NCBI GenBank assembly: GCA_003024985.2
Contig: PXIH01S0000522.1
Length of the DNA stretch: 27,510 nucleotides
Reading direction: 5' to 3' (one strand)
DNA from: Euperipatoides rowelli
Taxonomy: Eukaryota > Onychophora > Udeonychophora > Euonychophora > Peripatopsidae
Shown: piece after piece, positions 1-10,600 of the stretch
How the letters are laid out: each line of letters begins with the position of its first letter
How positions within the stretch are numbered: the stretch's first letter is position 1
Position numbers and translations under genes: made by a program
The notes under the pieces: generated by a model
Seen by the model: the letters and a program-made list of their open reading frames with translations, nothing else
Databases searched by the model: none
Told to the model about the DNA's origin: nothing

Positions 1-117
1 AACCAATAAATTAATTAGAAAACAAATATTAATTGCAAATCTACACTTAAAATACAAAAATAATTAAAAAATACTTAGCTAAAACATCGGACCACAAAAA
101 ACACGTGTAGCTTCTTT
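1..117. other. AT-rich flank, no gene recognised
   Basis: This stretch is very AT-rich, with many A and T runs. It holds no open frame of note and no similarity that I can see to the LINE sequences to its right. It is the only part of the window I cannot place inside an element, a telomeric tract or a repeat cluster. It could be host DNA or part of another repeat. Confidence 0.4.
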
Positions 118-207
118 CTAATCTCCAACCCAGATCTCTTCTAATCTCCAACCCAGATCTCTTCTAATCTACAACCCAGAGATTAGAAGAGATCTGGGTT
201 GGAGATT
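118..207. repeat. 23-bp direct repeat cluster with an inverted copy (fold-back)
   Basis: Units start at 118, 141 and 164. The first two are identical 23-mers (beginning CTAATCTCCAACCCAG) and the third is partial with one substitution. Positions 181-207 are the reverse complement of 120-146, so the block can fold into a long perfect hairpin. The cluster sits exactly where the ORF2 homology of element A stops, and the last residues of that open frame are encoded by the inverted copy. It marks a rearrangement breakpoint or an assembly fold-back. Confidence 0.8.
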
Positions 208-1548
208 CTTAAGATTCTTAATTGTGTCACGAACCAACTGTCTGGATGGCACTACCGACAAAAGGTCAGACTGTTCTTCTAGTAATTCAGGAAGAGAGCT
301 GAGGAAGTCAACTCTGGGTCCATCATCAAGTGGTGTAAAATCATTTAACATCTCAGTGACATGCCTGACAAGCGTGGCTCTTACTTTATTTTTATCTTCA
401 TATAACATATCACCAATCTTCAGCCTCCTGAAGCATGAGGTCTGTCTTTTCCAAATTTTCTTTTTCACTTCCTTCCAGAGTATCTCTTGACCTTGCAGGA
501 GACTGTGACCCATCATGAAGCTCTTATCCAGTACCCCCTCTGACTTTAATTTGGAATGGGATAGTGAGTCTTGAATGTTTTTAGCTTCAAATTTATATTT
601 TAAAATAGCCCGTGGCCCATTCACAGTTTGCCCCCCCCTCTAGAATAGCCCCTGTTCATATAGTTATTTTTCATTTTGCCAAGCTCCAAATTAACCTCAT
701 CAACTACATAGGGGAGCGATGATTTGAAGTTATCCCAGGCATCAAAAGGATTTTTATTGCAAGTTGCAAAAAACTCCACAATAAATCTCTGAATCCTCTC
801 CAGAGCAGCAGGTTCCTCCAGCAGATAAAGAGGGAAACGCCAAATGGGGAGGCCCATCTGGGAAGCCCCATCCCTAGGTTTAACAACCAACTTCAGGGCC
901 ATGTGATCCGAAAAGTCACATCTGATTCGATAGGTTGACATGAAGCTAGTTTGAGCCAGCTGACTTGTAACAAATATCTTATCTAGCCGAGAGTTTCCTC
1001 TACTGAAAGTAGAACCAGTAGCTTCTCCTTGAGTCAGCTCCCAAGCATCAACAAGGTTGAAACATTCAAGTGTAGTATATAGGATTCTCCCTAGGTTAGC
1101 AGAAGTGTCCTTGTTGAAGTCCCCGGCTATTACAACCTCCGAATTAGTCTGTTGCTTTAGAAGCGACCGAATTTTGAATATAGCCGATTGTCTCGCAATC
1201 TTGGGTCTATTTGGAAGATATACTGATACAATGGTGAACAATCTACCTCTAAAATCTAAAGTCACAGCAGACATCATGCCCATAGCCCAATCAATGTTTG
1301 GGACAGCTAGGACAGAAGAGAACTTACCATTCTTCCTTATCAGAATGGCAGAACCCCCATCTGCCATTCGATCCAGGGAGAGATGAGAAAACTTCCCATT
1401 CTCTGGAATTAATAAGGAATTGCTCCGTCTTAACCCCCTGGATGCAGGCAATGTCGGCTCCCTGCCCTTCAAGAAAGGCAAGGAGACGGCACTGCCTGCT
1501 CATGGAAGCAACTCCTGCTGAATTGATAGTAATAATCTTTAGATCCAT
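208..1548 (-). pseudogene. Element A ORF2 fragment: AP-type endonuclease and linker
   Basis: ORF2 of LINEs nicks the target and copies element RNA into DNA. The likely start is the ATG at 1548 (MDLKIITINSAGV), in the same place relative to the endonuclease as in elements B, C and E. Visible endonuclease landmarks are the N-terminal TINSAG strand, VSVYLP, AGDFN, SRLDKIF and SDHMAL. The position that carries the catalytic Glu in the other copies (IQE) reads IQG, which would kill the nuclease. Frame changes occur near 1380 and near 625, the latter at a run of eight C on the + strand. The frame ends at 169 inside the 118-207 repeat cluster; ORF2 homology stops near 208, just short of the block that reads PGLDG in the other copies. 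No RT motif is present. Confidence 0.8.
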
Positions 1549-1655
1549 TAAATCAAAATGTTTGAAATTTTTTACAATAGCAAGCGATTAAGAACACACA
1601 CTTATGCGAAACAGATTTTTTTTTCACTTTCTACAAGTGATACAGGGGTTCAAGA

Positions 1656-4130
1656 TCATACTCTTTTCCCCTTTGTGCCAGAGCCCCTAGCTTTAGTTGA
1701 ATGAGATGATGAAAGATCATCAGAAGGGGCATTCCTTTTTTTACTGTTGTTAGATGGTTCAGTCTTCATCCTTTGAAAATCTGCAGCAGCTGCAATAAAC
1801 TTGTCCACACCTTCAAATCTCTTGTCCTTTGACACTGTATCAATATGAGCAAGTACCACACTCTGGGCATTGTCAATATTTAGCGACTGCAATAAAGTCT
1901 GAGGATATTCCCCCATCTTCTCTTGGGCAGAGTTAGCCTCAGACAGTGCTGATATGAGCTCAAAGGTCTGAGATTCAAGTTGGGGGGCCTCCAATACCTG
2001 AGGATCCCTAGAACCTACCTGTCTCACTCGTATTTTACCAGCAGAAGCCCTCTGGGGGAGCGGCAAAGGGGAACCCCACTGATAGCTAGTACTCGGAACA
2101 TTTTCATCATGTGGAATCCTCCAAAGATCTTCAGTTGCCAGAGTAGGAATCGCACCCTCACCACTCCCCTGGTCAACCCCTGATTCCGAGTCACTCAATT
2201 TCTTGGGCCAACCACCTAGCATAGTTAGCCTCATACCATGAGGTCCTTTGTTTCTCAGAATCCTTAGGGTGACCAGGAGCAGGAGGGAGGTCTTGAGGTT
2301 TTTCATTTACATATTGCTTCTTTTTACCATCATTAACATCATTTATTTTCCTATTATGGTTGACTGCACCACTCATCAATTTGTCCCTATAGGAAGTCAC
2401 ATCATCACCATGACCACCCATAGAGGATTGATCTTGGCCCCTGTTTTCACTGCGACGTTTACTTTGAACCCCTTTAGGCTCAAGACGACAATTACGCTTT
2501 AAGTGACCTATTTTGCCACAATTGTAGCATTTAGATCCACCACTGGAAACATTGAAAAACAATGTCTTCCCTGCATACAAGACCCTGATGTTTTCAGGGA
2601 CCTCCTCATCCTTGTGCATTCTGATCCAAACCTTCCTCCTATGGGACTTAATATGGCCCAGGGACTTATCCTCGCACGGAGCATACATAAATTCAAAGTC
2701 CCCAGGACCACACTTCCCATAAGCTGCTAGTGCCCGGGCGATGTTAGCATGTGGCACAATGGCTGGTACACCATGAAGCAACAGGAGGGCAGGCTTTTCA
2801 GAGAGACGGTAGGCCTTTGCCATTTCTCTCCAATTTGTAGTCCATTTTTAATAATCCTGTCCACGTCGTTCGGATTGCTCAGAGATATCTCGATTCGGGA
2901 GCGATCCTCTCCATCAAATGAGACAACATTCTTTTTGCCGACTAGATCAGCAGTGGCACGGAGATACTGTTCAAAGGAGGTGAACATTTCACGTTTCACC
3001 CAAAAGGTTGATTGCAGGTACCTCTCATAATCGGCAGTTTCTACCACAGCTGCATCCGCCTTAGGGAGATAGTCATCAAAATTATCCTCAGTTAGGGTGG
3101 CACCACGAGTGGTGTGGGTCCGAGAAGGAACCAGGGGCACTGGAGGAGCAGGCAATTGAGAGCTGTTGTCCACACCCGCCATAGCACCATCCAGCACCTG
3201 AAATGTGTCCCCAACTCCTCCATCACCACTCAGACCCACCTCAGGGGCAGTAAGAACCTTTGCGGCTGCATGACTCTTTTTACCTTTACTCTTACGGACA
3301 GTCTGGACCTTGGTGCAACTATCAGTACTACTTGAACTTTCCTGCAGTGCACTAGACTTAAGTAAAACTTCAGCAGCTTTCAGAGTCTGTATGTCCCTGC
3401 TAGCAACAGGAGATGCCACATTGGGAAGTGCGTCATTGTTCACCTGACAAGCACTTTGAATATGCACTGGAACCTTCAACAGGTTTTTCTTTTTAGGCCC
3501 TATTTTAGGACTATGAATTAGGCGCCTAATACTTCTCAGTCTTCTAATGGCCTTTCTTGTGGACAAGACAGGACTCCTGTCCTTCAAGAAGGCCTCACGA
3601 CCTCGGATTTTTGTTGGCGAGGTCAATTGATCACCAAAGTCTTCACATGAGGGAGGAAGACTGGTTACCTCATCATCCCATTCTTCTTCTTCTACCATAA
3701 TTTCTTCAAGCACCTCGCTAATCGTCTGTTCAGTCATAATCCTACCTGGATCGTTCTCCTATTCGTCTTTCTGACTCTCGGCAATTCCAGATTGAGCTAC
3801 ACCCAACTCTGGCTCCTCTGATGAATCATGAAATTCGTCATCATCAGGTGTTTCCACATCTACACACCCAACATCATTTACCTCAAAATCATCAGCAAGA
3901 GACCATGTTTCCAGAAGCCCTTGCCCCAAGTCAGCAATCTCTGCTAAAGGGAGAGGCACTTTAACACACATATGCTTTTCTCCTTCCTCCTCAATATGGG
4001 AGTCCTCCGGGGCGTCCTGAGAAATTTCTAGATCATTAGCAAGATCATTATTTTCTACAGCAGTAGATATTAAATGCTCCAGTGCAGACTTATCCTGATC
4101 AACACCTTCCATCAGTTTAGAGGGATCCAT
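1656..4130 (-). pseudogene. Element A ORF1: nucleic-acid-binding protein with CCHC zinc knuckle
   Basis: This is the LINE ORF1, expected to coat element RNA and help target it. The start at 4130 (MDPSKLMEG) opens an acidic N-terminal region, followed by a basic Lys/Arg-rich stretch, then a conserved block (YLQSTFWVK to SFDGEDRSRIEIS), an RRM-like region ending in SHRRKVWIRM, one zinc knuckle CYNCGKIGHLKRNC (CX2CX4HX4C), and a C-terminal helical region with GEYPQTLL ending in a Lys/Arg-rich tail. The reading frame has an in-frame TAG at 3759-3761, a shift near 2850, and a second shift near 2200-2250. The second shift lies where element C changes frame too, so it could be an ORF boundary instead of damage. 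Conserved blocks match elements C and E. Confidence 0.82.
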
Positions 4131-5391
4131 TGGATTATCAAGTTACCTTACCAGTAATTTAGAACTATGTAAAGAATAGACAGGAAACAAAACCGCTTGT
4201 GTACTGGACTAATCTTAATCACTTTTAGATAACAAAATTTCACATTTAATTAAATTAATCTCAATTAGTGAACCGTCATTATTTTCCTGTATTAAAATGC
4301 TATTTAATATAAAATTTTACCCAAAAAACATCCAAAGAAACATGGGACCAATACCGAACCTATTTCAAATTATTCAGAATGATCACTTTGTACAAGAAAA
4401 GTGTTGAAAAAATAGCGAAAAATCACTTAATTCAGTCAGCAATTAACGGTTTTGTAATCAGACTAAGTTTTCCATATTAAAATTCATTAAGCTTGAATTT
4501 TTTTTCTAAAATAGTCAAATTTCCTGGGATCAACGCCGAACCTGGACCAAATATTTCGGGATGGACACTTTAGGTAGGACTAGTAAAGTCAAAATAACAA
4601 AAGAAACAAATTTCCATTCAGGAATCAACGATTTACTGAAAACCCATGTTAAAATGTGTTAAGCTTGGAATTTTTCCTAAAATCTTCAAAAAACATGGGA
4701 CCAACGCCGAACCTATGCCAAAATAATCGGGATGATCACTTTAGGTAGGAATAGTAAAGTCAAAACAACAAAAAAAACAAATTTTCATTCAGAAATCAAC
4801 GATTTACTGAAAACCCATGTTAAAATGTGTTAAGCTTGGAAATTTTTCTAAAATCTTCAAAAAACATGGGACTAATGCCGAACCTATGCCAAAATAATCG
4901 GGATGGTCACTTTAGGTAGGAATAGTAAAGTCAAAATAACAAAAAAAAAACATTTTCATTCAGAAATCAACGATTTGCTGAAAACCCATGTTAAAAAGTG
5001 TTAAGCTTGGAATTTTTTCTAGAATCTTCAAAAAACATGGGACCAACGCCGAACCTGGACCAAAGTGTTCGGGATGGTCACTTTAGATAGGACTGGTGAA
5101 GTCAAAATGACCAAAATCCAAAGTTTTAATTCAATTTTTAACGAATTTACACCTCACTATCTTTCCTATGTTAAATTAAGGCCTTTCAGGGACCCCTAAA
5201 AACGTCAAAATTTGACAGAAAATTTTAAAATTTTTAAATTCCTTTTGTTTCAAATTCACGGCCCCGTCCTAAGCTTTCAGAAAATGTAATATTCAATAAT
5301 CTTACCTCGTTTTTAACAGAAGATATCTTACTCTAAACAGGAGCTCCAAACTCTTGCTTCTTTCTCCTTTGAAAGCCAAACTGCAAGTCCA
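4131..5391 (-). promoter_or_regulatory. Element A 5' UTR, probable internal promoter
   Basis: LINEs carry their promoter inside the 5' UTR. This 1.26-kb AT-rich region lies between the ORF1 start and the telomeric junction and has no long ORF. Most of it is a tandem array of 171-bp monomers (listed separately). The terminal bases on the + strand, 5371-5390, contain GAAAGCCAAAC, matching the 5' end of element C. Promoter activity is inferred from position only. Confidence 0.6.
4250..5220 (-). repeat. Tandem 171-bp monomers in the 5' UTR of element A
   Basis: The anchor CCGAACC recurs at 4354, 4536, 4707, 4878 and 5049, giving spacings of 182, 171, 171 and 171. Each unit also carries CATGGGA, an AAGCTT near the middle and CACTTTAG. 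Units in the middle are nearly identical; the edge units are diverged, and partial copies extend to about 4250 and 5220. Such arrays upstream of a LINE ORF1 recall the promoter monomers of mouse L1. Confidence 0.88.
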
Positions 5392-5423
5392 GGGTTAGGG
5401 TTAGTGTTAGGGTTAGGGTTAGG
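5392..5423 (+). repeat. Telomeric-type (TTAGGG)n tract between elements A and B
   Basis: About five units of GGGTTA with one TTAGTG variant. It joins the 5' end of element A on the left to the 3' end of element B on the right. The G-rich strand is the + strand, as at every other tract in the window. Confidence 0.92.
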
Positions 5424-5584
5424 AGTAGATCATCCTGCCTCCTCGTCCGTGATACTTCCACCTTGGTAGAGGGGTCAAAGTATTGGGCCCCGAGAGTTAG
5501 AGTGCAAGGAATCAAAAACTTTTTATTGACAGTAAAAGATATAGATATAGATGAAGAGTTATCATGAATAGATATTCATGAAAC
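5424..5584 (-). promoter_or_regulatory. Element B 3'-terminal RNA module (two hairpins and AATAAA)
   Basis: In element sense the order is hairpin 1 (5584-5558), AATAAA (5527-5522), hairpin 2 (stem 5483-5478 with 5457-5452), then the 3' end at 5424. Hairpin 1 has an 8-bp stem UCAUGAAU/AUUCAUGA extended by GUU/AAC across a one-base bulge, and an AUCU loop. The same layout at nearly the same distances occurs in D and C with different stem sequences. By analogy with LINEs whose RT binds a 3' stem-loop, it is a likely RT recognition signal; this is inference. No poly(A) is seen at the junction. Confidence 0.7.
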
Positions 5585-6651
5585 GACAGAAGACATAATA
5601 GATCTCTTTTTTTCTGATATTGTGCATGTACTTTCTTGATGTATCAAACTGAAATCTAAAAATATCTAATAATAAAAACGATTGTTAATATGGTGATGTA
5701 AATGAAATCTGAGAGGATCTCTCATCACCATTCGGCTACCCCCGAATAGGTGATAAGAGATGGGAAAGGATGGGATACAAACTCCTCTGCACTTAGGTAA
5801 GTTAATACCATCATGCAGGAAAGAGACAAGGTGACTCCCGGTGATTTTGCTACAGAGCAACCCAAAGAGTCACATCTCTTCGAAAGGGGTAGGAGGTAAG
5901 GACTCTCGGTGTATGGTTAGTAACTTAATCCAAACCATGAAAGACACATAACACTCCAGGGCGGGGTTTTAATCCTCATTAAGCAAAGCACCCAAAAGTG
6001 TCAACGAGAGGGGGAGGGAGGAACTGGATAAGGAATTGTTTGGATAGCGGTGTTAGGATTGATGAGATGATTTTTTATATACAATAAAAACTAAAAAGAC
6101 AACATTACAAATAGACAAACACAACCCACACTTCCATCAGCACATTCACATTCCTCAAACAGATATGTCATCCATTCATGCTAACATTTATTTCGTTATA
6201 TGTTGACTTCATGTTCAAGTATGAGAGTTGATAATTCAATCAGTTAATATCTAAACTCCTTACAGGTATATCCATTCAAGAACCATATCCTTCTCCAATG
6301 GATCCTCCATCGACCAGCGTCACTTACCACCACCACGTTGCCAGTACATGGGAGACTTCATTGTAGTAGTAAACACTATTCGCAGGTCGATGCTTGAACA
6401 TTATTTAAATTGGGTCTCTAACAGTGAATCAACTAAGATGCCTTTAATTTGTATTATCACAGTCATTATGACTAAGATTAATCACCAATCTACTGCTGCA
6501 AGATGAATCACCATCAAAACCAACCTCAATACCACATAGCAGGAATCCCAAAGTCATACATCCAGAATCCACCATCCACTCCCAGGGGGAGGAGGCAGAT
6601 TACCCTCAAATCCATGACACAGGTTTTAATCGGTACTCTGGTATGTTGTTA

Positions 6652-6840
6652 GGTCTCCTACCCATGTCACTCCACCATCAATGAACAATAGAGTACATAC
6701 AACACTGAGTTGATCTCAATGAGACCACACTCCAAGGCAGACCGTAGTNTCCTTCCCATGTCACTCACATTATTCAAAAACAGTAGATTACATACAATAC
6801 TGAGTTGATCTCGAGGAGACCATACTCAAAAGCAGACCAC
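6652..6840 (-). repeat. Two tandem copies of a 94-bp unit in the element B 3' UTR
   Basis: CCCATGTCACTC begins at 6661 and again at 6755. Both units continue with a TACATACAA-ACTGAGTTGATCTC core and end near GCAGACC. They are similar but not identical, with one ambiguous base at 6749, so the duplication is not recent. Confidence 0.8.
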
Positions 6841-7331
6841 TAGTGGGAGCAAGGATCCACAATTAGCATCACCGCTGTACTGGACGGACAAGAGGCCGTT
6901 TATAGGCATTTCCACCAGCAAGACAAGGATGTGACTCCCACTCCTGTTTTCATATTAGGGGAGATCTGTGAATTCCAAGCCATATTTTTTAGTAACCTCA
7001 ATCTATAAACCCTGCCACAGACAGACAGCGCCACCTTGCCCTTCCCCAAAAGTGACGGTATCTTCCAGAACATTCAAAACCAATTCATATCCTTACCATT
7101 TGTATGTTGCAGGTTCAGACAACCAATCCATCAGGCCCTTCTGAAGTCATCTAATAAGTAATCGTTAAAGCCAATAATTTTTGATTCATACTTTTCTCGG
7201 CTACTCGTGTTGATCCACCAGTTTTTCAATCACATCCATCAGTATGATTTTATATCTATACTTTAGTCAGACGAGACAAGGGAGGGAAGGAGAGAAGAGG
7301 ACACGAGGTGGACAAACCATAAATAAGCACT

Positions 7332-7359
7332 GCATAGGGCCCCGTCACGCTATGCAGCT
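7332..7359. repeat. Perfect 8-bp hairpin in the element B 3' UTR
   Basis: CTGCATAG at 7332-7339 is the reverse complement of CTATGCAG at 7352-7359, with a 12-nt GC-rich loop. It lies about 250 nt downstream of the ORF2 end in element sense. No equivalent was identified in C, so its function is unknown. Confidence 0.5.
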
Positions 7360-7614
7360 ATAAGGCACTACAGTGAAGCAAATCCCCAGCTCTGTAGGCC
7401 TGTCACTTATTTAGGCACACTAGGGATACACCCTTAGAAATTAATCATTTTATTGTCATCTCCCTCTCCCTCCCGATTTATAACTTATTAAAGTAATTAG
7501 ACATTTCTTTCAAATCATCATTCATTAATAGTCCATATACACTTCACATCTGCAACATTCATTCATTATCACTTCAAAATTTCTTCTTTTATCATCCACC
7601 TACTTAATCACCAA

Positions 7615-10600
7615 TCAAGGCCTCATGGTGGTTTGTAGTTTTTTTTCAAGATTGTAGAACAGTGATTCAAGATAGTATTTGAACACTGCTCTAAACCATA
7701 ATTCTGGTCTTTTCATTTTAATCAGGTTGCCCTGTACCGCAGTATTAAATACTCGATAACAGGTGTATATGTATAAGTATTGTGAGGCTCTTCTTAACCA
7801 TTTTTTGTTTTTATTCAAAAAACGATTAATTCTTGTTTTTTTTGTGTCCAGTCTTTATTCATGATTTCATCAATATTGTGATTGTTTTCTCCTTGTAACT
7901 ATTTAACATAATGGCAATCTTCAAATATGTGTAGGTTATTATCATCATACTTATCACATAACACACACAAAGGGGTATGACTAATCTTCATTGCAAAATT
8001 CCTTTTTGGGGAAGCTAGTCTGTCATGCATTGCACACCAAGTCACATCAGACCAGTGGCCGGGGATCTTTTCATTCCAAACCATATTCCATCGTAACTTC
8101 ATGTCCCCAATCACTCTAGGCACAATGATTGCTTTTCTTTTGTTCTTAATTATCATAAGATTTAAATATAATTGTTGTGGTGTATATGATAATATTGGTT
8201 TTTTATCCAGAAATTTTGTAGCTGGTGCTCCAATAAGATCGTTTGGCACACAGTTACAGTGTAGTTCCTGTACTTTTGGGGTTGCTGCCATTAATTCCAT
8301 AGGTGAGTATCTTGTGCCCATCCAATTGGTAATTCTAGTTGCAAATCCCTCTACGTCTTTCAGGTTGCAATTATCTGTTATTACGTCGAATATCGTATAG
8401 TCAACTCTTCTAGCCACCCAGTTAGGAAACTTGATTTCATTTTCAGTTAATATCCTATTGTGATATGCCGGCTGTCCTAATGTGGAATCAACTCCACTGA
8501 TCTTAGGGCAAACACCGGCAATATCTAAAGCCAACCAGATTTCTTTGTATTCCGGTGGAAAGTTTTCAGTGGAGAAACTCTTTGCAGTGCAAAATAGATA
8601 GTTAGTAGCCAACTCTCCAGATCTGCATTCCTGCAGTACTNCCCTAATTACCATAATTTCAAAATTCTCCTCTGTCACTGCAGCTATCCTCCTGAATCTT
8701 CCAAGTTGACATNCATTATTGCGTGTCCTTACATCAGGAAACTCCAACCCTCCTTCTTCGTTTGGAAGTACCAAAATCTTTCTTGCGACCCACTTCCTCT
8801 TTTCCAAAATGTTTCAAGTAATATTCGTTCAATGTCTTTCACCTCTCTACTGGTAGGCCTAATAATGTGTAGTAGGAACAGCATCTGTGACAACAAGTAA
8901 GTTTTTATCAGATGCACTCTGACCAGGAGAGAAGCTCCTTTCATCAATGGCCACATCTTTGCTGCGGTGGTCTTCATTTTCTCTATTACTTTCTTGTAAT
9001 TTAACCTGTCAGCATTTTGGTGTCCACATGTAATCCCTAGTGACTTGATATGTGTTTTGTTTACTTTATATGAGGAAATATAAGCACTATCTAAAGACAG
9101 ATTACTATGTCTTGATAGATATATTTGTCTCTTATCCTCATTCAACATTGCCCCTGATGACTTTCCGAAGGAGCGGAATATTTCCATTGCTATATTTAGA
9201 CCCTTTGGTGATTTCAGGAACATGGTATTATCATCCGCGTATACTGATAGGGGAATACGAGTATCCCCAATCAGATACGCATGATCTTTTAGTGCCATCT
9301 TGAGTCTTCTTATCAATGGCTCTATAAACATGGAATACAAGATTCCTGAACAGGGGTCACCCTGCCGGACCCCTCTCTCAACTGAAATTCTAGGTGTTAA
9401 GCAGCCATTGATCAGTAAGTGTGTACCTGAATCTTTGAATATCAATCCTATAAGGTCTCTTGCATTTCTATCAAAATTCAATGCAATTAGCATTGACTCC
9501 ATAAAATCATGTGACGTGGCATCAAATGCCTTTGCCTGGTCAAGTGATGCCACAATCAATGGTTTTTTTCTTTTTTTCTGCACACCACATCAGATCACGG
9601 GTCGCCGTAAGATTCCCTAACATACATCTCCCCCGAATGGAGTAAGCCTGTTCAGGGGAAATGTATGTACCTGCAATCTCGGCAAGTCTCCTAGCAATTA
9701 TTCTTGAATAGATTTTATAGTCTAAATTTTGCAAGGATATTGGACGCCATTCATCGAACTTGCTGAGATCTCCTTTCTTTGGGATAAATATTGTATATGC
9801 TTCCTTAAATGAGCCAGGTAGTTTCCTTTTTTTGAAAATCTCTCCCAATACTTCATGGAGCACTCCCACGAGTTGCAGTCTAAAGGCCTTGTAAAACTCT
9901 GCTGGGAGGCCGTCCAGCCCAGGTGCTCTGCCATTTTGCATCCCATTTATAATACTCTCAATCTCGCTCCTAGTAGGGGGAACAGAAATTGATCGACTGG
10001 TGTTTTCATCAAACTGGGGGAGTGATTCAAACCACAAACCATCAATTGGTTCATCATGTACATTCGCCTTTAGTTGTTCAGTAACTTTCTGAAAAATAGC
10101 AGCCCTTACGTCTTTTTGATTTTCGTATTTAGTTCCATTGATTTCTATTGTTTCAAATATTGCATTACTCTTGTGTGACATTATTTTACGAGCCTTACTC
10201 CAGAATTTCCTATTTTTTGGCGTTAGCCAATGTCCAATTGCCAAGCTACTGTTACTGATTGCATTTGGGCCCCATTCACATCTCCGAGCGCAATTATTGA
10301 TTCCCTCGACCATCTCTTCTGATAGGGATTCAATTCCAGCAGAGAAGTCGGCTTTTACTATTTTGTTCCTTAGTGAGTTTGATTTTTTGTGTCTCATCAT
10401 TACATTAATTTTTGTTATCTCATCTGGTACTGTCTCTTTAAACTATTCCCATTTATGGAATATATTATTCCCTCTGTCTGCAAACGTTTTTTTTAATAAA
10501 TCTCAATTCTTTCCTTCATATACTCATTTTCCAATAAACCAATTGGACATTTCCATATTGGACCTCTACCTTTTTTGTTATCCTCCCCATTTGCTATTTT

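Larger units (their letters stand above)
208..5391 (-). mobile_element. Element A: Tx1/L1-like LINE, 5'-complete, 3'-truncated
   Basis: Read on the minus strand, the element has a 1.26-kb 5' UTR (5391-4131), ORF1 (4130-1656), a gap of about 107 nt, and ORF2 (1548 to about 208). ORF2 keeps the endonuclease but stops just before the first conserved RT block, so RT, C-terminal domain and 3' UTR are absent. The 5' end abuts TTAGGG at 5392 and begins with a short box also found at the 5' end of element C, so it looks like a true 5' terminus. Loss of the 3' part is not what incomplete reverse transcription gives; it implies a later deletion or rearrangement at the repeat cluster 118-207. Family assignment rests on domain order and motifs, not on a tree. 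Confidence 0.85.
5585..7614 (-). other. Element B 3' UTR, non-coding
   Basis: This 2-kb stretch has no credible gene. It contains a GGGGTTTTAATCC motif and a GAGAGGGGGAGG motif at about 5960-6020 that recur in the 3' UTR of element C, another GGGGGAGGAGG at about 6575, a duplicated 94-bp unit (6652-6840) and a perfect 8-bp hairpin (7332-7359). The shared motifs support common descent of the B and C 3' UTRs. Confidence 0.7.

Noticed and set aside
169-1548. Host AP endonuclease gene
   Set aside because: The fold motifs fit, but the frame continues into a LINE ORF2 linker, follows a LINE ORF1, and has relatives with attached RT in the same window.
1656-4130. CCHC zinc knuckle suggesting an LTR retrotransposon Gag
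   Set aside because: There are no LTRs, protease, RNase H or integrase, and the downstream ORF has an AP endonuclease followed by a LINE-type RT.
4250-5220. Regular repeats as a CRISPR-like array or independent satellite
   Set aside because: Units of 171 bp are contiguous with no unique spacers, and they sit wholly inside the 5' UTR of a LINE.
5392-5423. Functional chromosome-end telomere
   Set aside because: The tract is only about 32 bp, contains a variant unit and is flanked on both sides by LINE sequence. It is an internal tract, although it may derive from a telomere.
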